Source of the DNA: Allolobophora icterica
Lineage: Eukaryota > Annelida > Clitellata > Crassiclitellata > Lumbricidae
Length of the DNA stretch: 64,000 nucleotides
Direction: 5' to 3'
Assembly: GCA_963556255.1 (NCBI GenBank)
Contig: OY744607.1
Coordinates: forward strand, 48,642,346-48,706,345
Both the position numbers and the translations under genes were made by a program. The notes beneath the pieces are model-generated. The model was not told the origin of the DNA. It was given only the letters and a program-made list of their open reading frames with translations, and did not search any database. This document shows, in pieces, positions 47,353 through 58,500 of the stretch (position 1 is the stretch's first letter; each line of letters begins with the position of its first letter).

Positions 47353-48280
47353 CATAGTTCGATAATTCGCATTTTACGAATTTGAAGAATTTTAAAAATT
47401 CACGAATTTTTACGAATTTTAAAACTGCAGTTTTAAAATTCGTAAAAATTCGTAAAATAATAAAATAATAGAATTCTTTGCCATGGCAACGAATTTTATT
47501 ATTTGTTTACTTTTGAACTTTTTAAGCAAGTAAATGTCAATGTCATAGGCAATCAATCAGCCGTAAAAGATAGCTGACTAGCTACACAATAGTACTGATA
47601 TTCAGTTACTGTTCTACTTGGAGTCTTGAACTTCGATTTCTATCACAGTTGTGGTGGGTGACTGTGAGTGTCAGTCAGCAGAACGAAAAACCACAAGTGC
47701 CCCATGCAGCTCCAGTGTCACCAGTCAGCCGCTAACACAGCTTGCAACCAAACATGGTTAAAAAGGGTTGGCAACGTTCACTGAGCTGTGTCTTCTACTG
47801 TGATTCTGAGTCGGGAACAGCCCACTGTTCCCACTCGACTGTGGTATCTGTATTTTCGCAATGCAAATGCTCCCGAAGTCGGGTAGAACAACCAACAAAT
47901 TCCTTGTTACAAAAACAACGCTGTAGCCTATGCTTGGATTACCCTTTCTTCTCCTCCAAAATTACTACATACTTCCACTCCGGTCCATGTTCCTTCATCT
48001 TTAAAAAATTAGATTTTAACTATATTAACTCGTTACGTAATAAACTTTTAAATTGAATTTTACATTAAATTCTAAGCAGAAGCTTAACACAACAGATCAC
48101 GACGTCATCACATTTGTTATTGTTACTTACGCTGTTTTTGCAAAATCCACTGTCAATGTAAAAAAAGGCCCAACAATGGCCCAACGAATTTTTACGAATT
48201 TTTACGAATTTTAAAATAGACCAAAAATTCGCGAATTTTTACGAATTTTAAAACCTAAAGTCACGAATTCTCGAACTATG
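47353..48280 (-). mobile_element. H4 hAT-like element, copy 2 (inverted)
   Basis: Ends CATAGTTCGATAATTCG and CGAATTCTCGAACTATG; exact 8-bp duplication ACTTCGTG at 47345-47352 and 48281-48288. Minus-strand content parallels copy 1, including a damaged BED-finger region at about 47860-47960. Confidence 0.9.
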
Positions 48281-48288
48281 ACTTCGTG

Positions 48289-48848
48289 AAAGCTATATAG
48301 TAGTAATACAGTATGCCAAACGGGAGCCCACATAGGACCCATATTCTTCAATGGAAGTCATGGAACCCATACATTATACAACCCACACGAGCCCCATCTA
48401 AAGCCCAGGAAAATGCTGGCAGGGTAAGAAATGTATGACGAAGAAATTTGTGACGAGAAATATCTACATGACGAAGACATGTGTACGACGAAGAAATGTA
48501 AAGGTAGGCTATATAATTATTGACGCTTGTAAATCTGGGCTTCGCATTTGCTGCTTCGCTCAGTTTGCTCTTAATGACTTTAACATCAGTTGTGTTAGCG
48601 CATACGGCAGCGCTTTTCTGATGATCTGAAAAGAAGCCATAGGAAGCGTCCAAATATATGCATCGAGACATCAAACCATGGGACACTATAGGAAGCGTCC
48701 AAATATATACGGTACATCCATACATCATACCATTGTTTATGGCTATCTATAAAGGCACCACAAGTTCATACAGCTAATCATCATTGGCCTTCGCCAATCA
48801 TCGAGGAAATACCAGAATATCCTTTATATGCCAAATCATCGACGTGTA
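48289..48848. other. Unassigned stretch
   Basis: A short direct repeat, ATAGGAAGCGTCCAAATATA, occurs at 48638-48657 and about 48690-48710. Several GACGAAGA(C/A)AT-like motifs lie at 48436-48500. No gene. Confidence 0.4.
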
Positions 48849-49175
48849 ATCAGGATTTCAAGTGGGTCAGAAGACGTGTAATCTGTGTTAGGATTACAGC
48901 AAATATACATGGGACGCTTAATAGTCTCATCCTCCAAAATTAAGCTTCCTCTCAAAAGCTGTGGTATGTGATAGTGTCCACTGAGACAGTACTATATCAT
49001 TCAAACCATTCCACAGGTCTACAACTCTTGTATCTTAAATAATTTATACTTATATGTCCTGAAGTCGCCTTTTGATGACAAATAAAAGAGCCTCTCTGAC
49101 TGCAATACCTCCTTTCCAGTTAAAATCTTGTTGGCTTCAATTAGACTATGTCTCCACTGCTCCTTCAGCGATATT
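48849..49175 (-). pseudogene. Decayed 3' fragment of the CR1/L2-like LINE
   Basis: Parallels 22926-23230: AGAAGACGTGTAATCTGTGT, TGTCCACTGAGACAGTACTA, CATTCCACAGGTCTACAACT. Minus-strand frame with KILTGKEVLQSERLF against KIITGKEALQWERFF in the better copy. Confidence 0.8.
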
Positions 49176-50980
49176 GCTTGGAGAAGAGGAGGCCTAATTG
49201 ACGCTTTTATGATTATCACTAACCTAACTGACTTCCGGAAGAAGATCGCCTCAAAATGAAGTTGACGATCTGCAGCAGGTCTCGAACAACCTGGATTCAA
49301 AGCCTCAGACACAGACCTCAATTTGTCTTGACTGAACCCTATAGTGTGCTACATTGGTTAGACTAGGCCGCGTTTCATGTAATAGAGAGCATGCGGATCG
49401 CGGTTCCTCTCTCCATGCTGGCTTATTTAAGAGATTTAAATCTCAGCCTAGCACAGTTCGTACACGGGGTCTTAAATGGCGTGGCAACCATTCAGACGGG
49501 CGGCGGTGGTAAAGGATCTCATCCGATCAGTTCATTGAAAAAATATTGCAGGATCGACCGGTCGAGTTCACACGGTCGCTGTATATAAAAACGTGTAGGC
49601 CTACATTTACATTTGACATTTATTGATGCCGGTCAGGCCTTGAGTGACTCTGCATGTTCCCCTAAAATTGTAGTGTGCGTTTGTTTGCAATAAGTAGGCC
49701 CTATAGGACAGATTTTAAAAGAAAAAAACGAGGAAGAAACTATCGCATTTGCTGTGTGAGAATAAAAACGATGAAGAGTAAAAAAACATTGAGTGACATA
49801 AGTCTACGCTTTTGGTCTTGGGCCGGCGAATTTTAAAGTAATTGTTAGTCCAATTCAGGTTAAAAATAAATCTCAGCTTGCAGCCCCCTGGCGAACTAAT
49901 GTGCCTGAGTATATCAGATGGATTTTGACGTCCTCCAATACCCCAACATACACAACGATCTTTATCGTAGCCCAGCCCATCTCGGACATTTGCAGACGCT
50001 AGTTCTGTGGAATTTGGCGCGTCACTGCTCAACCCGAGTTGGACCATTCGATTGACAGAAGTATGTAAATTTTCTACTGTAAATAGTCTTTAGAAAGAAT
50101 AAATTCATTGAAAATATTACTATGATTTCCTGTCTTGTTAGTTTATATATTCCAGAAAATGTATGACCCGCAGGCTAGCATTTATCTCATTGGCTGAAAC
50201 TAGACTAACAGTGTCATTGATAGCTGCTGTAGGCTAGTGTAGCCAATGGACAGTAGGTCCTATACGTGCAGACCTTTGCGAATTCAGCACACAACAATCG
50301 CAATTGTCCCGTCACCGTATTAGCAAACGATAATTCGCAGTATGGTGGCTTTAGTTATGTGTTTGAATAACATATAGAAATAGAAACATTAGTGTCTTTG
50401 TTTCACAGTTTATTTCTAAGAAATGGACAAAGACAACGTCTCCAGGCAACAATGTCGTCATGCATAACTAATTCAGCTATTCATCGAAAAGACATTGTAC
50501 CGAGGCAGAGATTATCAGAAATTACGTCATAAATTTTCAGAGATAATATTGTGATCGTAAGTTCACTAGACGTGAAGCGCTAGTTGAGAGCCAATTGAAG
50601 GCAGTTCTGACTTCTGAACATCGGCCATCGCATCCTAGGGAAGCTTTGAACATTGACCATCGGCCTATCGGCCTTAAATTCAGCATGGAGGAAGGCCCAG
50701 AATATAATTATGGTACTTTGGCGGCGCATTGTTGACACGGCTACGCTCATCTAGATTCGCCATCCATCGAGTGCCTATTTAAAAATTAACTTTAGCCGAA
50801 ATTTAGGTCTGAAGTTTTTGCTTCTGATAAGTCTTTACATGTACATGTTTTTGCTTATAATAATAAGTAACCGAGTAGAATTAAACGGTTTCTGAATGGT
50901 TCAGAGCCAACATGTCGTCATCATCATCATCATCGTCATCGTCGTCATCATCATCAATCGTCGTCGTCATCATTATCATC

Positions 50981-51012
<32 letters not shown>

Positions 51013-51189
51013 TACCATCATGACATAATCTGTCACGCATTAATGAACACATAACTTATAACCAACGGCTCCGATTCGCATTTATGTGTGACTCTGCCGA
51101 GGTTCAGAGCTGCCCGCGAATAAAATGTTCGTAATAATAAACCTTCAAATCAATAGTTAGTTTCTTAGAGCCGAAGGGATTTTCCATAC
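49176..51189. other. Intergenic DNA
   Basis: A (CAT)n/(CGT)n-rich tract at 50916-51012. Otherwise no gene or repeat family recognised. Confidence 0.4.
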
Positions 51190-51500
51190 CTAGGGCGATA
51201 AAAAAAATAAATCTCATTATCCCACACCAGTCTAACTTTACTAAAAGGTTCTCAACTGAAGCCCTACTCAAACCTCTCCACAACAACAAGGTTTCTGGCA
51301 CTTTCTGCCATATCTCATCAACAGGTTTCTCAAATCTACCCACTTGGTATTTCTGCATCCTCTGATACTATTAATCACGACATCCTACACTCCAAAGACT
51401 TTCAAACTGGTTCAGTTTTTCTGACACAGCTTGTGAGGATTTTTTCCGTTTCTTCGACCGAACTAAAACAAGTCTCGACAAAACAACTTTACTATTTACA
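51190..51500 (+). pseudogene. Decayed LINE reverse-transcriptase fragment
   Basis: The plus strand contains GISASSDTINHDILHSK, matching the motif-A region (D-x-SAAFDTINHDILL) of CR1/L2-like LINEs. Flanking sequence is frameshifted. Confidence 0.6.
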
Positions 51501-51586
51501 TCAAACGAAAGCAATCAAGCGTCAATTCACTGTCCACTATATACACTAAATATACTTTCGTTAATCTCCGTCCGTCGAGAGGTACC

Positions 51587-51929
51587 GCCGGTGTCCCGAG
51601 ATATTCTATCCCCCCTAAAGCGTATCCCCCCGGATGGAATAAACCGGTTTAGAGTATCCGGTGGGATGAACCATTCTATCCCCCCTCGTCATACGCATCA
51701 CGATAGCCTCGACGAAATTCCAGTCAAAATCACCAAAAACAAAGTAAATTGATTTCAGGTCGACGTACAAACTAAAGATACGCAATTCAAAAATTTTATG
51801 TGTGCAATAAATCCAAACAGTACGACTGAATACACTTAGAAACCGCCAAAAATGCAACCTAAACCGAATACTCCATTTCGCTAAGGGGGATACGCATGTA
51901 TGGGGGATACTCTATTTCGTGACACCGGC
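51587..51929. mobile_element. TIR element with GCCGGTGTC ends (about 343 bp)
   Basis: Ends GCCGGTGTCCCGAGATA and the complement of GCCGGTGTCACGAAATA, each followed by CTATCCCCC-type sequence. Several further (G)GATAC/GTATCC blocks lie near both ends. No convincing target duplication, so no superfamily is assigned. Confidence 0.6.
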
Positions 51930-52951
51930 CCCAGTACTCTGGTCGCTGAACTGAGAATCGAACCTCGATCATCACTCCACGATTCCTATTAAATAAGCCA
52001 AAAGCTTAGAGTTATTAGGGATACAATTTTGGAATAGGTTCGGGGTTATTTCACAATTTCGAGACAATGATAAGTGAGGTGATTGTATGGATTGAAAATC
52101 CAACGACTTTCCGCAAAGATCGTCTGCTGAGAACGAATACGAGGCTGCTGTGCGTTAATGCATGAAGATGAGTTCAGTTGGGCGTAAGACGTTGACAATG
52201 TCGGATGCATTTAAGAACAATCGAGGTGCAAATTCCTGATCTTATCGAAATAACGGATAGTCATAGTAGAATTGTACCTCGTTTGGGCTAGTTATTAGAG
52301 ACGCTGAACTTCCAAAAAAGTACATCAAAACGAGATGTTGAGCTGCAGATGGTCTGCCAAATGATTAGCGTGTATTCGAACGTTTCGAGTTCGATATACG
52401 GTAATGTCAAAGTTAGTGTGAGTGAAAACGAATTTGTCATGATAGTCGCACTACAGTTTGTCGGCTGAACATTCCTGCTGGGAAGAATATATCCGTATTC
52501 GAATCGATCTGAAGATTCTTTCTTCAAAGAATTTGTTTGGAGAAGCTACGACGAAGAATTGACAAATCTACACAAAATGGACGTCGCTGGGGATCAGCAC
52601 TGATCACGCATACCAAAGTCAAGAGAAGCAACCTTCAAAGAACAACTGTTATGGGAAGTTAGAATAGGGAAACCTAAAAATAGGTCACCATTTAGTACAG
52701 GTGCTGGTTAAGTACCGGTAAAGTTCTAAACACACAGAGATATACGTTGAATTGATAGACAGATGATCTAACTCCGACTGTTTGCATATGATATCTGGCT
52801 GAGCTATTAACATTATTGAATCACATGTTTATACATCTAAAAGACCTTATCTGTAGAGCTCTATTATGTTTATGATGATGGTCTACACAAACTGACATTG
52901 GGGCTAGGAGTGATATTACAAGTGAGATACAATACCAAACTCCTTTAATCA
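51930..52951. other. Intergenic DNA
   Basis: No repeat or gene recognised. Confidence 0.4.
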
Positions 52952-53004
52952 GGAACAAGTAGGCTAGTGTTGTTTTCGTTAACGTTCGTTAACGTCCGCA
53001 AAGG

Positions 53005-53396
53005 TTCACCAGTCACTCTGTTACAGAGTAAAGCAGGGAGGCGACCTGACCGACGTCTCTCATGAGCGTAGACTCGGATCCGACCTGGGCTGGTGAACCA
53101 AAGTCCTCCGTGCCCACCTTCACGCGGTGCGGACTGTTAGTACCCTTCCTTCCAAAGGAAGGGGAACGAACGGGCACGGCAGGCAAAACCAGGGGAAGGC
53201 AATGGCAAACCACCCCTGTTATCATGCCAAGAAAATCGTCACGAGACACACCAAACCAAAAACGCCGACAGTCGCTGATGGTGGGACTCCCAGGCCGGAG
53301 CGCGACTCAAAAGCTACTGGGGAAGAGCAAGACGGCAATGGAGACTGTGTATCGTGACGATCGCTAGGGCTCCGTGAGCCGACAGCACAAGCAAGC
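53005..53396. mobile_element. SINE-like insertion of unassigned type
   Basis: Sequence absent from the left H1 copy at the matching place. It contains AGGCAATGGCAAACCACCCC and CATGCCAAGAAAATCGTCAC, phrases typical of some invertebrate SINEs. No clear A/B box or target duplication was found. Confidence 0.5.
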
Positions 53397-53872
53397 AAAC
53401 GAAAACGAAAACCTTCGTTAACGAAAACTTAAGGTTTTAGTTAACAAAAACTATAACTAAAACGAAAACTTATACAAAAACGATAACGAAATAAAAACTA
53501 AAACTAGCGGAACCCACGAAAAACGATAACTGAAACTAAAACAGTCAAAACTAATAATAACGAAAACATATAACGAAAACCAAAACTAAAACGCCCAACG
53601 AAAACCTATAGCTATAGAACCATCGCGATAATTGGTTTTCATCATTTCATGATTTCTCGGACATAGCTCCACCAGCCCACCACCTCCCGAAGTAAGTAGG
53701 CTAATCCGGACGCAGTCGGGCCACTCGGGCGACAGGCTAACATTTCGTGACAGCTAACCAGTGATGCCAATCGTTTGAGAGATAAACCCAGCGGCCAGCG
53801 CAAATGATCATCCCAGCTCCCAAGTTCCAATTCCCAGCGGCCGCAGCGTTTCTAATTGGTGCTAATTGAACG

Positions 53873-54552
53873 CATGGGCGGCGATCCCGGGAGGGTCGCG
53901 GGGCACAAGACCCCCCCCCACCTTTAAGGGTGGGGGGGGACACGCCATACATCGAATCCCCCAAATTTTGAAGATACATGAAAAAAGGTCAAGAAATGCA
54001 ATTGTGTGTGAGGGCGAAAATGAGTTTTGAGTGCCTTATTGACGAGAAAAGTTGTTTTGAGCAGAAGTGTCCCCCCCAAAAAATAAAGAAAAAATAGAAG
54101 AAAAAAAGTTAATAAATTGTTCAAGAGAAGGGAAAAGGAAGAGAAGGAAAAAAAGGTGGAGAAAAATGTTGTGAAAAAAGCGAATAGGCAGAAGAAAGGC
54201 GTGAGTTATGAGTTAATTTTGAAAAGGCATCGAAAAGTCAAGAAAGTAGGTGGAGGACTAAAAAAAAGTCATCAACTTTTTTTTGAAGATGAGATGAAAT
54301 TTTTTTAGGATTTTTTGAAGATGAGGTCGTGTGAAAAAAAGGTGTAGGCCTACGGACGGAAAATTTTTTGGAAGAAAGAGGTTAATGACTAAAAAAAAGT
54401 CATCAACTTTTTTCGGAGATGAAAGGGAACTTTTTTGGAGATGAAGTGGGAAAAATTTTTTTTTTTTGGGACAACTTTAGAAAAAAAGGTCGTCGACGAG
54501 ATTGTGGCCGACTTTGTCCCCCCCCACCTCTCAGACAAGATCGCCGCCACTG
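53873..54552. mobile_element. H3 hAT-like MITE, copy C (680 bp)
   Basis: Ends CATGGGCGGCGATC and GATCGCCGCCACTG; exact 8-bp duplication ATTGAACG at 53865-53872 and 54553-54560. The left H1 copy shows the unoccupied site near 2560-2575. The interior is an expanded purine-rich version of copies A and B. Confidence 0.9.
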
Positions 54553-54969
54553 ATTGAACGCATCAGCTATAACCCAAGTTGCCAATGGACGCAGTAGGCC
54601 AGTAGCCCCAACTCATTATCGTTAAATCTTTTCCAATGATGAGTCATTAAGAACCACGGAACCACCGCAAGTCATTCATTACTCGATCTGTGAGATGTCC
54701 ATCCGACTACACCGGCTACAGTAAGTTAGTCTTTAGAATCACGTCACTTACTAACTTTTAGTCGGCAGTTTGTGCGGTTACGTGACTTACATCGAAGCGC
54801 GATCGTTATCTTCAACTGTTAGAATTTTAAAATGTGTCGAAACTAAATTTAACAGTCATTAAAAGGCTAAACATGTATATGTGCATGGCATACTACCATA
54901 CTGAACACCTTGCTGTAAACCTAATGATTGCTTTTTGTAATAAATAGATGTACATTCACGATGGCTAAG

Positions 54970-55401
54970 TGTCGCGGTCGACTCCTTCGATCGCAACGAC
55001 GAACCAACGAAGGAACTATTAAAAGATCTTTAATTAAAAATAAAGTCGATTGAGTGTAAAGTAAGTCAACTCGTCTATCAAATATCACAATCGTAGACAG
55101 CACACAGGTTGGCTGGTCTCGATTGAACGTCATACGATCAATGTTTCAACGTTTACAAATCTTCGTCAAAAGGCCCTTAATGTACATCAGGTCTATCTTA
55201 TATAGAGTTCTCCCGGATTCCAGAACGTTCTGTGACGTCACTGTACTTTTCCCTGGAAAGTCCTACTGAACACGTATATCCTTGTTGCATGCACCGAATT
55301 AATGTTGACAGCTTGCTGCAGAATTTTCCGTGCGTTGTAAACAAGCTTGTTGACGCGTCGGTTTTCTTCCCTTGATGCATGCACCCGCGTAGACCACGAC
55401 A
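54970..55401 (-). repeat. 3' LTR
   Basis: 432 bp, TGTCGCGG...CACGACA. By eye I see no difference from the other LTR. ATTAAA on the minus strand (55034-55029) is a possible poly(A) signal. Confidence 0.95.
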
Positions 55402-55423
55402 TTCCCTCCGCCCTCAGATGATG
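55402..55423 (-). other. Polypurine tract
   Basis: GAGGGCGGAGGGAA on the minus strand directly precedes the 3' LTR, as needed for second-strand priming. Confidence 0.8.
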
Positions 55424-55596
55424 ACACGTCTTCAGCACCATCCCGAACGGGTCATCACGATCAAGCCGGGCCTCCAGACTCCATCTCGACACAGCATATA
55501 CAACCAAAACAAAACACATCAGTTAGTCAACTTATCCACACAATTTGCGGGCTCGATCCTTGTGTGTCGGGCCATCTCCCCCCTTCACCATCCGAG

Positions 55597-58500
55597 TCAC
55601 AACCGAGAGAGGAAATCAGCCACCGTGTTCTGACGTCCAGGACGATATCGAAAGTCCACATTAAACTCTTGCAATGCTAACGCCCAACGAGTCAGTTTCG
55701 CACTCTTAGGGCTTGCATCTGTGAGATAAGACAAAGGATTATGATCTGAATAAATGATTATCTTTGATAAGAATATCCATGACTTGAATCGTTTAAGTGC
55801 CCAAATTACTGCGAAAGCCTCTCTCTCAATTGTAGACCAATGCATCTGCGTATCTGTAAGTTTAAGGCTAGCAAAAGCAATTGGTTTTTCTTGACCTTCT
55901 TCGGTCCACTGAAACAAGCAACACCCGACCGCGGTGGCACTTGCGTCAACACTTAAACCAAATTCCTTAGTGAAATCAATGGTATGCAACTGTGTAGCTT
56001 TACTGAGATCATCCTTTAACTTATCTAGTGCTTCTTGATGCTTTTGCTCCCAAGGCACCTTCGTAGGTATGTTATCTCGTGTCAAATCAGTTATTATCCG
56101 TGCTTTTTCAGCTAAAGCAGGTATAAAATTTCGAAAGTAACTGAAAAAACCCATAACCTTTCTAACTTCTTTCTTTGTTGTTGGAGGATGGATATCATTG
56201 ATCGTAGCGATCTTACCTGGATCAGGTTCAATACAACCTGACCCTACTATATGGCCAACAAACTTTATTTTGTTTTGTGCAAAATTACATTTTCTTAAAT
56301 TCAAAGTGAGTCCTGCTTCCTCAATAGTTTGCAAGAATTTCTCTAGATGTTCTAAATGGTCATTCCAATTCATTGAAACCACTGCCATATCATCGACGAA
56401 TGGTTCGGTAAAACTTCGCACTGGATGTAAAACTTGGGTCATAGCACGAATAAAGGTATTGCTAGCGGACTTGAGTCCAAACGGCATTCTTGTGAACTCA
56501 AAAAGTCCTGCATCACATACGAATGCCGTAAGCCATCGATGTTCTTTCCGAACTGGAATTTGCCAATACCCCGATTTCGCGTCGAAAACACTAATAAACT
56601 TTGCCCGTCCCACCTTTTGTAAGACGTCAGCAATGTCTGGGGTCGGGTAACAATCACCTAGAGAATATTTGTTAACATGGCGATAATCAATTGCCAATCG
56701 AACGCCATTTTGACCTTTGGGTCCCTTTAAAACGCAAACTACCGGACTGGCCATTTCACTTTTCGATGGTCGAATGATGTCTAATGCCAACATTTCTTCT
56801 ATCTGGCGTTGTACTTCAGGTTTAAGTAGCTCAGGTACTTTATATGCCCTTAAACGCTTAGGAGTGAAATCATGAGTTATCTTAATTTCATGTTCTAATA
56901 CTGGACAATACCCAGGTTTATCCACAAATACTGCCGTGTGCCGATCCAAAACTTCAAAAAGTTGCTTCTGTTCCTCTTGCGAAAGATGCGCTACAATCAG
57001 AGGATCAATTCGCTTACTCGGGCTTATTAAATTTTGTTCACGTTCTTCCTGATCTACAACCTCTACTATACCAAATTCTTCATCTTGATCAACAATTACT
57101 GAACAGCTATTGATCATCGCTTGTTCGAGTCGTTCATGGTATCGCTTGATCTTATTTGCGTGTAAATGTCTTTGTTTTCCCTCTATTTCTACTATATAAG
57201 AATATGGGGATTTAACCTTGACTACGGTAGCAGGTCCTTGCCATCGACTATAAAATTTAGAACTACCAAAATCTGGTGCTAATACTGCTACTTTATCTCC
57301 AACTTCGTATTTTCTGTCAGTACTACGCAAGTTATAATAATCTGCATACCGCTTTGTTTCTATATCACTATAGTAATCCGCATAAACTTTCGCGAATTCG
57401 AGGTTTTCCTTCAGTGATTGGAGATACTCTTCGGGTGATTTACCTAAGTTAAGAGGTACTTTTCGTTCGCCAGCCCACGATTCCTTCAACACACTAAGTG
57501 GACCCCGAGGAAGAGTTCCATAAACCATAGTGAATGGCGAAATATGAGTCGTGCCTGAAGGTTTTTCTCTAAGGCTCCACAGAACAAACGGTAACAATTG
57601 GTGCCATCCACGAGGATCAGATTGAGCAAGCTTAAAGATCATGGTTTTCAAGCTTTGGTTGCATCTTTCAACCAATCCAGCTGCCTCAGGATGTCCAGGG
57701 GTATTAAATCTGGGACTACAACCCATTCGCCGCAAGAATTCTTTCGTCAAACGACTGGTAAAGTTGGTACCACAATCAGAACTGATGATCCTTGGAATAG
57801 AAAAAGTTGTAAAAACTTGCAACAGAGCTTCACAAACTCCCTTTGCATTCAGCGATCTAAGAGGATACGCCATCGGCCAACGAGAAAATTTGTCCACCAG
57901 AACCAAAGCATAATTGTACTGGGGTTTCGATTTGTTGGATTCTCCAGTCACTACCATAGGGCCAATACAATCCATATTTAGATGGTTAAAACAGAGTTCA
58001 TCCGCCCTCGGAATAGGAGTGATCGGGACTCGATCTGCCACTTTAACTGGAGTTCTTAGTTGACAAATTTGACAAGACGCACAATATTCGCGAATCCTCT
58101 CATCCATTCTTGGAAACCAAAAGTTTAATTTGATCCTGGCTCTCGTTGCCTTAAAAGCCATGTGCCCAGCACATGGGGCATCGTGTGCTACTCGCAAGAC
58201 AACCTCGATTCTATCTTCCGGTAAACATAATTGATTAACCTTATGTCCCATAATTTCCCCTTTGTGGTACAGGAGGTTATTATCTATAAAGAAATTATTT
58301 TTATTCTGTCTCGCTTGTTGCCAGCAAGATATAAGATTGTGACAATTCTGTTGCTCACGTAATAAAGTATCATTATTCGCTACTCCCTCATCAGACTTGA
58401 ACTCTGTTGACTCAACATCAAGAAAATTATCTGAATCATCAACTAGTTGCTCCTGAGAATATTCATTCACTTCTGACGGCAAGGATTCGTTGCTGTTACT

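Noticed and set aside
54117..54308. Lys/Glu-rich 63-codon frame
   Set aside because: Lies wholly in the purine-rich interior of H3 copy C and is not preserved in copy D.
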